Of a stretch of DNA of 64,000 bases, positions 22,771 to 34,876 are shown in pieces. Every line of letters begins with the position of its first letter. Positions within the stretch are counted from its first letter, which is position 1. The notes beneath the pieces were generated by a model. It did not search any database and was not told where the DNA came from. It saw only the letters and a list, made by a program, of their open reading frames with translations. Both the position numbers and the translations under genes were made by a program. The DNA lies in assembly GCA_000711775.1 (NCBI GenBank), contig ARYC01001128.1:1-64000 (forward strand). Direction: 5' to 3'. Source of the stretch: Oxytricha trifallax (Eukaryota; Ciliophora; Spirotrichea; Sporadotrichida; Oxytrichidae).

Positions 22771-25700
22771 ACAATTTTTTAAATCTTGATTTTTTCATTT
22801 ATTTTTAAATAGCTTATATACTTTAACTTCATGCAAATGTGAATATTTAATATTATGTTTTATTATAAAAATATGGTGTAGATGATACTGGAGAATCCAA
22901 AATCAAAATTATTTAGATATCGTTGGATGCGCCTTTGCTTTGCTCAATAGAGAGTATCTCAATGTGTTTAATTTTTTTATTAGACTTGTTCACATCTTCA
23001 AGAATCATGAGGGCGTCGTACGATAATTATAAGATTTTATATATGCTGTTTATTTATTATTTATAGTTTTCTATATTTTTTATATTTAACTTTTATTATC
23101 TTTTTTAATCAAAAATTTTCATTTTTTTCATAAATACTTTTAAATTTTCCCTAGGTTTCTTTTTAATGTTTTTATAATTATATTTCTTTATAATAAGAGT
23201 TTAAAATTTATGAGATAATATTCATATTTATTAATGTATTATAAAATTACAAATGTTAGGTTTTTATAATTATCATATCTGTTTTATTACTATAATCTTT
23301 ATTTTAAAATTATGTTTTCAGTCTAACAATGATTTAAATATAATATTTTAACAATTAATTAATTTATTTATTTTTATATTTAATAAAAATCTATAATTTA
23401 TCAATTGTTGATTCATTCAATGGAACAAGTCAGATTTTAACATCTTAATATAAAAAAGTTAGTTTTAAGCAAATAATTTTTGTAAGAAGTTTAAAATTAA
23501 CAAATGCTGACATTTTATTTGTTATTTTTCATATTATAAGTTAATACTTTAATATCAAATAATATTTATATATATAATATTTATTGATATAATTAATAAC
23601 TGCTCTTTAAGAATAGACTAAGATAAATATAATACTTAGATTAAAAAAAAAATTAACTAAATTGAAATTATATGTACTTTTGTTTGATATTGGAATGCAA
23701 AGTGGAAGGAATATTATGAACAAACTAAATACTAGATCATAATTTTTTAATCATTCTGAACGAGAAATTCTCAAAAACATTTTTAATTCCAAAGTAATAA
23801 TAACTTTTAATTTTAAAGTTATCATATCTATATATCTATGATAAGATGTTTATAGCATATATTAAAATTAAAAGTATTGTGAAAATATTTCTATATAATT
23901 TAATAATTTGCTTGCACAAAAAGAAATTGAGATTTTCTTATGAAAATTATAATAAATTGAGGAAGCTGTAGATAAAGATTAAGAAGATGTCCAAATTTTA
24001 ACAACCAATTATTTTACTAAATAATAAAAACATAAGCTTTGTTATGATTGCCTCTAGATAGAAAAACAAGTTGTATTATAAGAATCCTTTTTTTAAAATT
24101 TAGTTATTTAGGCTTCATCAAATATTGACTTAAAATATTAGGCATTAATTAATAAATTTGAAAGATATAATTTTGTATAATCATATTTATATAAAATTAT
24201 AAAAGCTGAAATAGTGTGAGAAATAATTCAATTTGTCAAAGTACTATACAGATATCAATATAATGTATGAGAAAAAAATTATTACAGTAAAGATTTACTC
24301 TTATAAATATCAATAATTGCAAGTGCATATGAAATAAATTGAAAAAGATTACTAGATTCAAATTCAAATAAAAATTAGTAATTGTTGTATTAACATTAGA
24401 TATTTGAGATTTGCATGATTAAAATATTGTCCATAGAAAATTAAGACAGAAAGTTCTTTTTTTACTTAAATAGAGCCAGACTTTAAAGTATTTATTACGA
24501 ATTATAAATACCTTGTCTTTAAGAATGATTTGTCAACCTTCCAACAAAACTCTTATATAGAGTTTTACAATCTGCAGAAAAAGATCAGTAATTGATAAAA
24601 ATTTTGGGATATATCTACTCCTAAGCAATAATAAATAGATAGATAGAGAAAGACTTAGGAAATTAATGAGAAACTATAGCATAAAATATTAGAAGATGAC
24701 AAAATAAATACAGAGGTCAATGATACATTAAATAGATATTGCTAGACATTGAAATGGCCATTCAAGGAACACTAATGCTCGAAGTCTTTTTGCAAATGAT
24801 TGATTGAAATTTACTAATTAAATTAATAACATTTATAGCGTTATTGATTATCGAAGATTACTCTAAATCTCAGTTCTAATTGTTACTAAATTTTAAAGTT
24901 GGTTGTATTTATAATTTGCTCAAACATAAATTCTCATATTTACCAATAACTTAATGGTATATATAAAATAAAATGTTTATGGTATAAACTGGCATCATTA
25001 ATATATAAAACTCTAAAAAATAGTCGTAATCTTATAATTTATGCATTTATTCAATTTATTTAAATTGCTAATGATACAAACTGTATATATTTGAAAACTA
25101 GCAGAATTTCAATTAATGAGGAGTATGTTAAAATTGGAATATAATAGTTAGACATTAACAACTTAGCTTATTTGCAATTTAATTAGTAAATAAGACCATT
25201 TTATTATTTTTTACAAATTTAATTTAATATCCTTTAATATCATACCATTTATTAATAAATTAAGTTTACAATTGCCTATATTTGTTTATATTTATAGTAG
25301 AATAAAATATTATTATGCTTTATCTCTCGCAGCAACTGATTAGATTAATCCAAAATATTATGCAAATCGAGAATAGTATCCAATTAATTAATATTTTTCA
25401 TGAATTTTTTAAACATAATTAATATAAAGCAATAGATTAATACTTAAAATAAATTTCAATCTTAAAACTTAAGTCAAATTATGAAAGAAATGATGAAGTT
25501 AAAACCAATCTAAATTAATTATTTAGTTTCTTTGAAAAACATAATGAAGCGTCAAAATTTATTATATATTAGCCCTTTAATATACTGTTTCAATTTTAAT
25601 TCATAACTTTATCTTACATACCAAATTATATTTATAATTTTCACTCCTCAAAATTGTAAGAGAGTTAAGTAAATATTTACAAAATGCTTTAAATTTGTAC

Positions 25701-26446
25701 TTTTTTGATATAAGTGATCAATCAAAAGCTGGTTTTTATGTAAATTTATGAAACTTTTTAATCAAACATTAAAAAATGATAGAAATATTGTCCAGCATAT
25801 TGTTTAATTGAAACTATTAATTTATAGTATGGCTTATTTCACAAGTATTAATATAAAAGTATTAAAATGTAAATAATATCCAATTGTTATGGTATTTTAT
25901 TGTTAATAATTATAATACGAAGTGATGAAATTGAAAAGTTGGTATTATTAATCTAACTATTAAAATATCTAATAGTCACTTATAAACTTTGAATATTGAT
26001 GAAATTTAGTTTATAACATTTGACGTTATGTTTCTGCTAATAGATCTACCTCATCATTTTTATAAATCTTTGTAAGAGATGTTAAAATTCACTGAGTTAA
26101 CCCATTTTATAGTTTGTTTTTCAACGTGAAATGGAATGGTCTTATAATTGATCATTTTAATTGCTTTTAATATTTTAGTTTATAAATATTTTTAATTTAT
26201 TATTTAGAATATATATATATATCTGGTAAAGTTCTTTTTATTTAATAAAATTAATTAAATATTTTAATAATTAGGCAAAATAATAGTTATCTTCTCCCCA
26301 CATTTGTTTAGATACTGACATTTTAGAATAATTAACCATAGAGTTATCTTGTTTATAAGTTAAAGTTCCTTATGGGCTGTAAAATTCAAATGAAATTATC
26401 ACAGCAGTATCAAACATATGAGCAAACGAGTTTATGAAATCGGCAT
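22771..26446. other. Long AT-rich filler
   Basis: About 3.7 kb of very AT-rich DNA with simple TA tracts (for example 23560-23580 and 26205-26222). No gene, RNA or element end was recognised. Confidence 0.5.
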
Positions 26447-26459
26447 CATGTCAGATCCT
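26447..26459. repeat. Left target-site duplication of SINE copy 2
   Basis: CATGTCAGATCCT, repeated exactly at 26774-26786. Confidence 0.88.
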
Positions 26460-26773
26460 GTGTGTTTAATAATTAAAATCAAATAAATTTAACTTATCAA
26501 TGTTTAATACTAAAATGAAACCATCAAATTAGTCGTGACGTAGACGTATCTGAGTGAGTTGACATGGCAATTCTTTGACATGGCAGTTATGAAGTAGAAT
26601 TTTCCGAAAAAATTACTTCCGCTATTACCTTGTTTCCTCCTGAATCAAGATGTTGCGAGCATAAACTGAATAACAGAGCTCGTAGAATTCAACTAGATTT
26701 CAGGGAGTGGAGAAAATTCTTACCGACCACACCGCTGCTGGGAAGCGTAATCCCTATCCTTTCGCTGTGGTAG
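26460..26773 (-). mobile_element. SINE-like retroelement, 5'-truncated copy (314 bp)
   Basis: This copy matches 21140 to about 21460 of the full-length element (shared GAGCTCGTAGAATTCAAC, CACCGCTGCTGGGAA and ATCCCTATCCTTTCGCTGTG). It shares exactly the same 3' terminus and is flanked by the perfect 13-base duplication CATGTCAGATCCT. It lacks the tRNA-like 5' part. A 5' truncation with a long target duplication is the signature of target-primed reverse transcription, which sets the element's direction (minus) and its mechanism. Divergence from copy 1 shows the two insertions are not recent twins. Confidence 0.88.
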
Positions 26774-26786
26774 CATGTCAGATCCT
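26774..26786. repeat. Right target-site duplication of SINE copy 2
   Basis: CATGTCAGATCCT, identical to 26447-26459. Confidence 0.88.
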
Positions 26787-29700
26787 TATAGCTATTTTGT
26801 GCAATATCTTGAAGCTTTGAAACATTTCAAAAAGAATAGTCTATTAGAATCATTTATAAAATACCAAAAATGCAAGCTCAAAACATCTATTCCTTTCAAT
26901 ATTAATATTCAAGAGTAAGACCAGATTGATCTCTGAAAACTAAGTAACATAACCCAAATATCATACTAATTATTGGAGATTAAGACTTTTTTAAACATCT
27001 AAAAATCGAGGTAAAATACAATTAGATTAAGTGATAAATTTTCTATATTATCAACAAAAATTAAGAAACAGAGATTAAACAAAATTACATTCTCAAAGGT
27101 GATGCTATTGATAATCTTATATTTAATATTTAATGAGAAAATACATTTTTATTTCGTTTAAATATAAGAATTTGAGAGGAATCATGACATAGCCTGTAGG
27201 ATTAAGGTTTTTAAAGAGAATAATGTTAGCAATTATTGAGATGATTTCCTCGAGAAATTAAATTTTTCATAGGTAAATACATTCAAGTAGTTCACTAAAT
27301 AGGATTAAATTGAAGCAGTTGATTAATTATTACAACTTAATTATAGGGATCAATTGATAAAAATGCTGATTATTTGGGTTTTTGGGAGAATACAGACAAG
27401 ACAAGATGCAATAATATATAAATTGATGATATAAATGTCACCTTCATTATTTATCACCCATCATTTAATTATTATTATTGATTTAAGTCAAACAATTACT
27501 ATCTGTTGTTTTCTGATGCTTTTTCTTGCTTTTCCTAGTCGTGTATCTAATTGCATAGAAGTCACAATATATATTTGCTTAAACATAGAGAATTAATGAA
27601 TTATTATTGGATCTATTCTTTTTACCTTATAAAAGTTGGTTTATTCAAAATGGCTGCTTATTTTATCTGAATACTTCTATCTTTAGCTTCACAAGGTAGT
27701 TCTCAATAGCTGTTATTATTATTTCATCTTTATAAGTGTGATTATAAGATATAAAATAGCAAAGATCATATGCTAGAATTGAGGAGTGATTAGAAAAAGT
27801 TAGAATTGCTCATAATTAATACTTTTGTGTATATTTTTTAATAAAATAAGAAAGAAAAGGATTTTAAACAGATGATTTTTGAATATTTAAAAATACAAGA
27901 CTAATAACAATATTTTTTAAACCAAAGTATATCTACATTAATCCAGCTGCCTTATTTATAGAGTAACTTGTTGATTAATTATTGAATGGAGTCAGCTGCT
28001 CTTCTGTTTCGATTGTATTTTATAAAGTTATCTTAAATATCGTCAAACCCATTACCTATCAACAATAGTTTATTAAGGCAGAGCCATTTAATACCAAAAT
28101 TTTGCAAAGAGCACCAGATAATCTCCAGGCAGTTACAAATTTTATGAAAAATTGTCTTATAAATAGTTGAAATTCCCAATTTAACAAAAGGTTGGATAAA
28201 CTATGGCTGTAAAGCATTTATAACATTTAGTTTTCAAAGAATCAAGAAACCAATTAGTCTACCATAATATAAGGATGCATTAAATGTAAACTGTAGTTAG
28301 AATTACAAATTTAAGAAAGTTAAGATATTACATAAAAATAAATATGATCAAATTTATAAAGACAAATCATTTTACAAACTTATAGTGGATCAATATAACT
28401 GCAAGGATATTTATTGCTTTACAATATTTATGAGAAACTTGTGAATTATTCACAAATTATGATTAAAAATAACGGATCGACGACGATATAAAAAAGACAT
28501 TAACTTTTCATATGCAAAGTCGTTGTATATCCATATGTACTAAAGCATTGAATATATTATAGTGAGCAATTCATCATAAATAACCAAACAAATATAATAA
28601 TTCTGGAGTTCTTCAATCAAAGGTTGCCCATTCTTAGAATGTAAAGCATATTAATGGGGAATATTACCTTATAAAACTATCGTAAAATTTATCACCGATA
28701 AAAGAACTTTACAAATAATTTCAAATGATTTTGATATAATCACTCTATTTTTAATATGCTTACTTTTCTATTAATAAATTTGCATAATGGAATGATCTAT
28801 CAATTATTTAACATATTAAATATAAATTGATACTTCTTATTATGATCAAGAAGTTGATGATGGAAGAGAGTAGCTGGTAATTATCTGATAGTATTTGGAG
28901 AATCATAAACACAAGTTATTGAGGTGAGAGCAAATTCCATAAAAACTAATTTAAAAACAGAATTTATTCAGTTTTATTTCAAAAATATTATAAGATAAAC
29001 TCATTAGCTATTTAAAAATAACAAAATGATAGACAAAACTAAGTCATTTCATTTAATCTTCAACAAAGCCTTTGTCAATAAAATCAAAATATATATCGCA
29101 TTTATTAGTGACTTCAATTAATGGAGTTTGTGAATTATTGAGGATGAAATTTTGATTTTAGAAGTGGAATTAATTAATCCACTTTATGTTCATACAAGAT
29201 ACCTTATTTTAATATCAGCTCAAGTTACTTCTCAACTTAGTGTCATAAAAGTAAGATAAATAGCTGTGATAACTAAATGATATCTTCTTTAACAACAATA
29301 AATGTTAACATAAAATGGCTTTGCTTAATCTACATCTATACAGATTGAAAAGTATTTGTAAAGAATGAAAGTTAATATGGCACCTTCTAATTACTATGGT
29401 CTAGTAGCTAATATAATAATTGATAACTCTTTATAGTCTTTGATTATGATATTCATAAAATATATATATTTTCCTAGTCTGTTGAGTGTTAAGCAATACC
29501 TATAGATATACTTAGGATTTTGTATACATAGACTTTCGTTGACGATATTAATTACTTTCAATGCTGTATTGCAAATTTGCAATTTTATTTGATATTTACT
29601 TCAATATCTAGAATATTAATCTGTAAATTAATAAAAAATTAACAATTTACTTCATTAATTTCAGGTTTAGCTGTTGTTTTTATGGAAAATATATACTTGT

Positions 29701-32079
29701 ATTTTTTTTATCTTAATCCACTTCTTGGAAATTAATTCAAGAAAAATGTTTATGAATTATTCATCTAAAACATACCATAAATGGACTCAAGATCTGATTA
29801 TATTATTTTCCTGATTTACTTATATCTAAGATTTAATACAACCTGTGTAATCTTGAGGGATAAATCTCCTTAAACTAAGGATTCAGTACTTGAATCTGAA
29901 TTTATTCCAATATTTGACTTATAATCCCGTCAAATTTAAGTCAATCATTAATATACATTTGTAATAAGACTATTCTTAAACTAAATTATTAAATTTAATC
30001 CAATTAGAAATTTCATTTTCAGTGTTTTACTCAAAATCAAAAGAGTCTTTACTACATTTAAATTATTTGCCCTTAATTTAGCTGCATTGCTATTCATTAA
30101 GAGCATATTTAATTTAAAATAAGACTTAACTAAAAATCACAAAGTCCAATTTGGCGACCAGTTTTTCTTTAAGAGCTTGTATAATTTAGATAATTTAATC
30201 TCAAATAATATATTCAATAATAATAATTAATAATAAAAATAGAATGTAATATTCTATATGTTTCTACGACATTAGCATTTAGTTTACATGTCATCTTTGA
30301 CTATAATATTTTGTATTTATACCTATTTATTATTATTAAGCTGCTCTCCAAGGAACGATTAATTCTATAAGTTTTTAACAAATAAGCCACTGTTGAATGT
30401 AATTGTCTAATGAAGCTGAACTTGTGAAATTTGGTGCATAGCTTTCTTGCGATCTTGACATGCGTTTACTTTCAAAGAAAGGAGTTACAGTTCAATTGAA
30501 TTAGGTTGTCAGATTCGTAAAATGCAGTCTTATTTTCAAAGTATCTTGATAATTTATTCTATCAAAAAATACATATAAATAACTCTTCTTTTTGGCTTGA
30601 TTTATTGAAATTTATTAAGACTATTTTGTTATTCTTATGTTAATCTATGTCAAATATGAGTGTTTCGAATGCATATATTTTTTATAAGTTATTTATTGCT
30701 TCTTTCAATTATAACGATTTTAATATCTTTCTTTTCAACAACGCTTCAACCAATGAAATTCAAATAAATTTCCAAAATAGTTTTAAAGCTTATTAATATA
30801 CCACTCTCAGTATAGTGAATGAATAAGATACCAATTGACATATTATGTTAAAGCTTTGCTTGGTTAAGCAATTAAACCTTTGCCTTATTAAATGGCATGA
30901 AAGATCTCAATCTATTCATTTTGATAGCCTTTAATTTAAGCAACATGTTAACCTAAAGCGGGATTATACATTACCAAACAACCATTATTATGCCAATACT
31001 TAAATTTGATATTTTCAAGTAGATTGCATTTCTGTAATGAAAATACATTTAGATTTAATGGGTTCTTCCTCAGTTTTAGAAGTATTGAGATCATTCTATA
31101 TTAAAAACAAGTGAAAATGGCAAATTAATGTAGTCAAAATGTTTTAACGCTATCAAAGATTATCAAATTGTATCGTGTATCTTGAAAAGACATTCATATT
31201 ATAATTATGTATTATCATTGAATTTTCTTTGTCAATAATCAATCTTTTGACACTTTTCAAAACATTTATTTAAAAATTTTCTGGATATTTAATTTAATTT
31301 TTCTGTACTTTTGTTTTATTTCAAGTGAAGTTGATTAAGTACTTATTAAGTAGACTGTCCCAATCTGATTTTAATTAGAAAAATGTTAACCTTTTAAGAG
31401 TTTAAATGATTTTATAAGAATTTAAATTAAGTATAACCTCTTTTTCCATACAAAATATGCTCATTGAAATACTCATAATTTATTTTCTGTGAACTTGAAT
31501 GGTGATCTTTTAAGCAATAGTATTATCTATTCCATACTAGTTAAATTCTAAACTATTTTCTTTCAAACAAGGTCACTTTGAGTACAAGATTACCTTCTTA
31601 ATCATTAGCCAATTTATTACTTGAATAAACCACTTATACCAATATTATTCAAATGTTATTTCTTCTCTACACTATCAAACAATAATAACTGTAAAAAGCT
31701 TAAATTTTTATGTAACATTTAATAGGAATTTGTGGCTTATTTAATTAAATTATAGCATGAATCTATTATCTTCAAGGATTATCAAAGAATTGATTTGGAG
31801 TAATTAGAACAAGCCACAAATTAATAAATTAAATGTAAAAATAAGACAATTAGAAAATAACTTATTAAGTACAATGATTTCTAAGAATCTCTCTTACCAA
31901 GACATGAACTTTATAATGGGGATTTATATTAATAAATGATTTTCATTGGATTTTTTTTAACCAGCAAGATTTGAAGCAAGTGATTTAAATTACTATTAGC
32001 CAAAAACTCTATCTTCTATATAATAAAAAAATATAGGAAAATATTAATAATATATAAGAATAAAAATAGAGGAGAGATG
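26787..32079. other. Long AT-rich filler
   Basis: Over 5 kb of AT-rich DNA with scattered short frames on both strands but no recognisable domain, RNA gene or element boundary. Confidence 0.5.
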
Positions 32080-33540
32080 ACATTATTTTTTTTCATTGGC
32101 AGTTTCCATCAAAAACTCAAAGTTTGTCTAGTCAAAGACTTTGTAATATATTGAAAGCCCTTTGTAGCCATTTTTTTATTTTCCAATTTTTTCCAGAATC
32201 CTAAATCCGTCATCATTCTATAAGTTTCACCACCTAAAATGTTATCAGCAATGAGCTACAACATCTTTTAATGATAAGAACTTAGGATCGATAAGTGTGA
32301 AAACATAATGAATAGCTACATGTGCTAAGATTGAAGCAAATCTTTGCTTTTCCTTCCATATACAATTGATATGAGTGTTTTCAAGTTATTACAAGTTGGA
32401 TCTGTGATTATGGAGGTGGGACTATTTGGAGCAAACAGATATGATGAATCTGCCTACCAATTTTACTTTCATATAATATCTATTGCAAGTTATCCAGCAA
32501 AGTCTGAACAATTCGTTTTTATTTTAGGACATCTAGAATTAAGTTGGCAAAATCTGAATAAATTTCGTCTAAATCAATCATGAAATCATCTTCCTTGATT
32601 TAATCCTTCTTTACATCTGTTTTAATATGAATCTTCTTTTATGTGAGACATAATAAATAATTTTTATATTATCACATCTTCAGCGTAGTTATTTATGTTA
32701 CTCTCAACGAAAGCAATGGTGTTCTTACTCTTGAAGCATGTTATGATTGTAATTGAGTTAACTTTGTTACCTTGAGCCGATGAAATGATAGAAAATTCTG
32801 AGGTTTAAGAAATACTCTTTCTACAAAAGATACTCTCAATAATTGAGACACTGTTGCTTGATCTTAAGAATTCAATGTCTGGATCAAACAATAAATAAGC
32901 AATTACTTAAATTAAACAAAAATAAGCAATTACTGAGATATTCAAAATCATAAATCATGGTGATTCCACACTCTTCTTCTTAATCATTCATCTCATCTTC
33001 ATTTTAGTTTGCTTAATCTTTCTTATCTTGAGTGGTATTGATAATTTCAAACTATTCGTCTCCCTAAGCTGATTTCGAGTATTATTCTATCTATTTATTT
33101 GTTCATGTTTGCTTGTCTCTTCTTAAGTTATAAAATGTCATTAAGAATATGTGGGACATCATTCTCATCATCAATCAACTCAATTTCTTCATCATTATGG
33201 GTTGAAGAGCCATCCTCTTTTTTTTCTCCTTTTGCCTGTGCATTCTAACCATTTTCATCATCTTTTTGATTGCTTTGAATGTCATCAACACTCCCCTCAT
33301 CCTCGTCGTCATCATTATCTACATCATCTTTTCTGCAATTATATCAACCTTCTTCTGATACTTAAGTATAATTTTTATTTCCTGCTTTTTACCTTTATTT
33401 TCTTCATCCAATTTATTATCTTCATCTTCCTGAGAATAGATCTTGTACAGATTATTAAGAGCCACAGGCACACACTTATTGATGAATTATTGCCTTTCCA
33501 TTTGCTTGAAGAAGTCTTTCTTTCTGTAAAAAAGCAATGA
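32080..33540 (-). pseudogene. Remnant of an acidic-domain protein gene, unidentified
   Basis: The plus strand here is pyrimidine-rich, and the minus strand gives protein-like text in several frames. In N-to-C order it reads KKDFFKQMERQQFINKCVPV (near 33510), an acidic region (DNDDDEDEGSVDD, EEIELIDDENDVPHILNDIL), then FDPDIEFLRSSNSVSIIESI and TIAFVESNINNYAEDVII (32875-32670). Next come DFMIDLDEIYSDFANLILDV (about 32590), FASILAHVAIHYVFTLIDPK and DGFRILEKIGKQKNGYKGLS (to about 32090). At least four frame changes and several TGAs separate these. It may be the far C-terminal part of the helicase-like gene upstream or a separate gene. No family was named. Confidence 0.45.
32893..32934. repeat. 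15-base direct repeat, pointer-like
   Basis: AAATAAGCAATTACT occurs at 32893-32907 and again at 32920-32934, a period of 27 bases. A short direct repeat flanking a small AT-rich spacer inside a coding-like region resembles a germline pointer pair around a tiny internal eliminated sequence. A simple tandem duplication is equally possible. Confidence 0.4.
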
Positions 33541-33965
33541 AACTGCTACTCTAATCCAATAAAGCATCATGATATAATAATAATAATATAAATATTTTAT
33601 AGATTATTTAGTAAAAAGCATAATTATTCTAATAAAAATGAATTTAAATAAGAAAATAGTGTAAGAAATACAATTTTGCAGTTAGATACAATCTTTTTAA
33701 TTCCATTTGTAATATACTATTAATATATCTTTATTGATTATTATAATAGCTACTGATTTTATAATGTAATAATATAAATAGAATCAATTCACAAATACTT
33801 ATAAATAATTTGGATTTATACTCTACTTGCTTCATAGCATTATTCACTAAATTGAGTGATTATATTAGCTTTTTAGTAAAGTTTTACAGCTTTTTTTATT
33901 TCATTTATTTCCAAGGTATTTTCAGCAGATTGTCCATATTGTCCTTATTCGAAGATCTTGACAGA
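33541..33965. other. AT-rich spacer between two minus-strand remnants
   Basis: AT-rich and without a clear frame continuous with either neighbour. It could be intergenic DNA or an eliminated segment within one long gene. Confidence 0.35.
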
Positions 33966-34340
33966 TCAATTATAGTATTTGCCAATGAAAAAATCTGAGA
34001 AGAATGTTTAAACATTTGGATTTTCCGAAGAGAACTCTAGCACTTTAGAAGCGCTTCTTGGTAATTGATCTTTCTTGCTTGGCCACTTTAAGTAGTTTCT
34101 TCTTATCAATCTTAGTAAAATGTTTAAGAACCTTGGATCGCCTTGATTTATTATATCAACTTCTCCCATTTTAGATTGACTTAAATCAGCTTCCTAATTG
34201 GCTAAGCATCTCTTCACTAAGTCACCATCAATTGAGTTTTGGAATCATTTCAAGGCAGCATTATAATTCTTCTTGAAAAGCTTAATATCTTGGATTCTCC
34301 ATTCATCTTTGGTTGATTTTTATCTCTTTGGAGTGTTCAT
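33966..34340 (-). CDS. Longest readable piece of the helicase C-terminal region
   Basis: ATG 34340 to TGA 33968-33966, 124 codons, with one internal TGA at 34247-34245. The text around it, NAALK-stop-FQNSIDGDLVKRC, corresponds to a position where related helicases commonly have Cys or Trp before Phe. The piece ends in DPRFLNILLRLIRRNYLKW and ASKVLEFSSENPNV. It belongs to the helicase remnant above rather than being a separate gene. Confidence 0.55.
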
Positions 34341-34807
34341 GTCATGAATATTGATGTTACTTTTTCATCTAACTACTCTGGTTTTTGAATCATATCCTTG
34401 TTACATTAAATATAGTAAATATAATAATTTTGTAGCAACATCTACAACATCAATTTATTCCCCAATAGTCTTAGATTGGCTTTCTTCCCTCGGCAACATC
34501 ATCATAAATAACTAATCGTCCCTTAGGTCTTGTGATGTTACATACAAGAACTTAAGTTCAATACATAAAACAGAGAGCTATCAAATTAATATTAGTATTT
34601 ATATATATGTATATAAACTTGACTTAATTTCTGTGTCTGCTAACTGAAATTTGTTTATCATCTTAATATTATTGGTTCTTAATATGCATCTCTGCCCCTT
34701 TAATTAATCATATAATTTTTTCAAAATTTTCAACATCTAGACAGTCAAAGCCCCAAATTTGTTGATTGTACTTGAGTCTTTAACTTATTCATAATTAATA
34801 TCATTGA

Positions 34808-34876
34808 GCAGTTTCTATTCAGACTTGGCAATATCATCCTAAGCAGTTTCTATTCAGACTTGGCTATATCATCCAA
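34808..34876. repeat. Tandem duplication, 35-bp period, inside the helicase remnant
   Basis: GCAGTTTCTATTCAGACTTG starts at 34808 and again at 34843, and the two units are nearly identical (one A/T difference seen). A 35-bp period is not a multiple of three, so the duplication breaks the reading frame of the helicase, which argues that the gene was no longer under selection when it arose. Confidence 0.85.

Noticed and set aside
33151-33540. 129-codon plus-strand His/Phe-rich frame
   Set aside because: It is the antisense of an acidic GAT/GAA-rich minus-strand region. His/Leu/Phe-rich text is the usual shadow of such a run.
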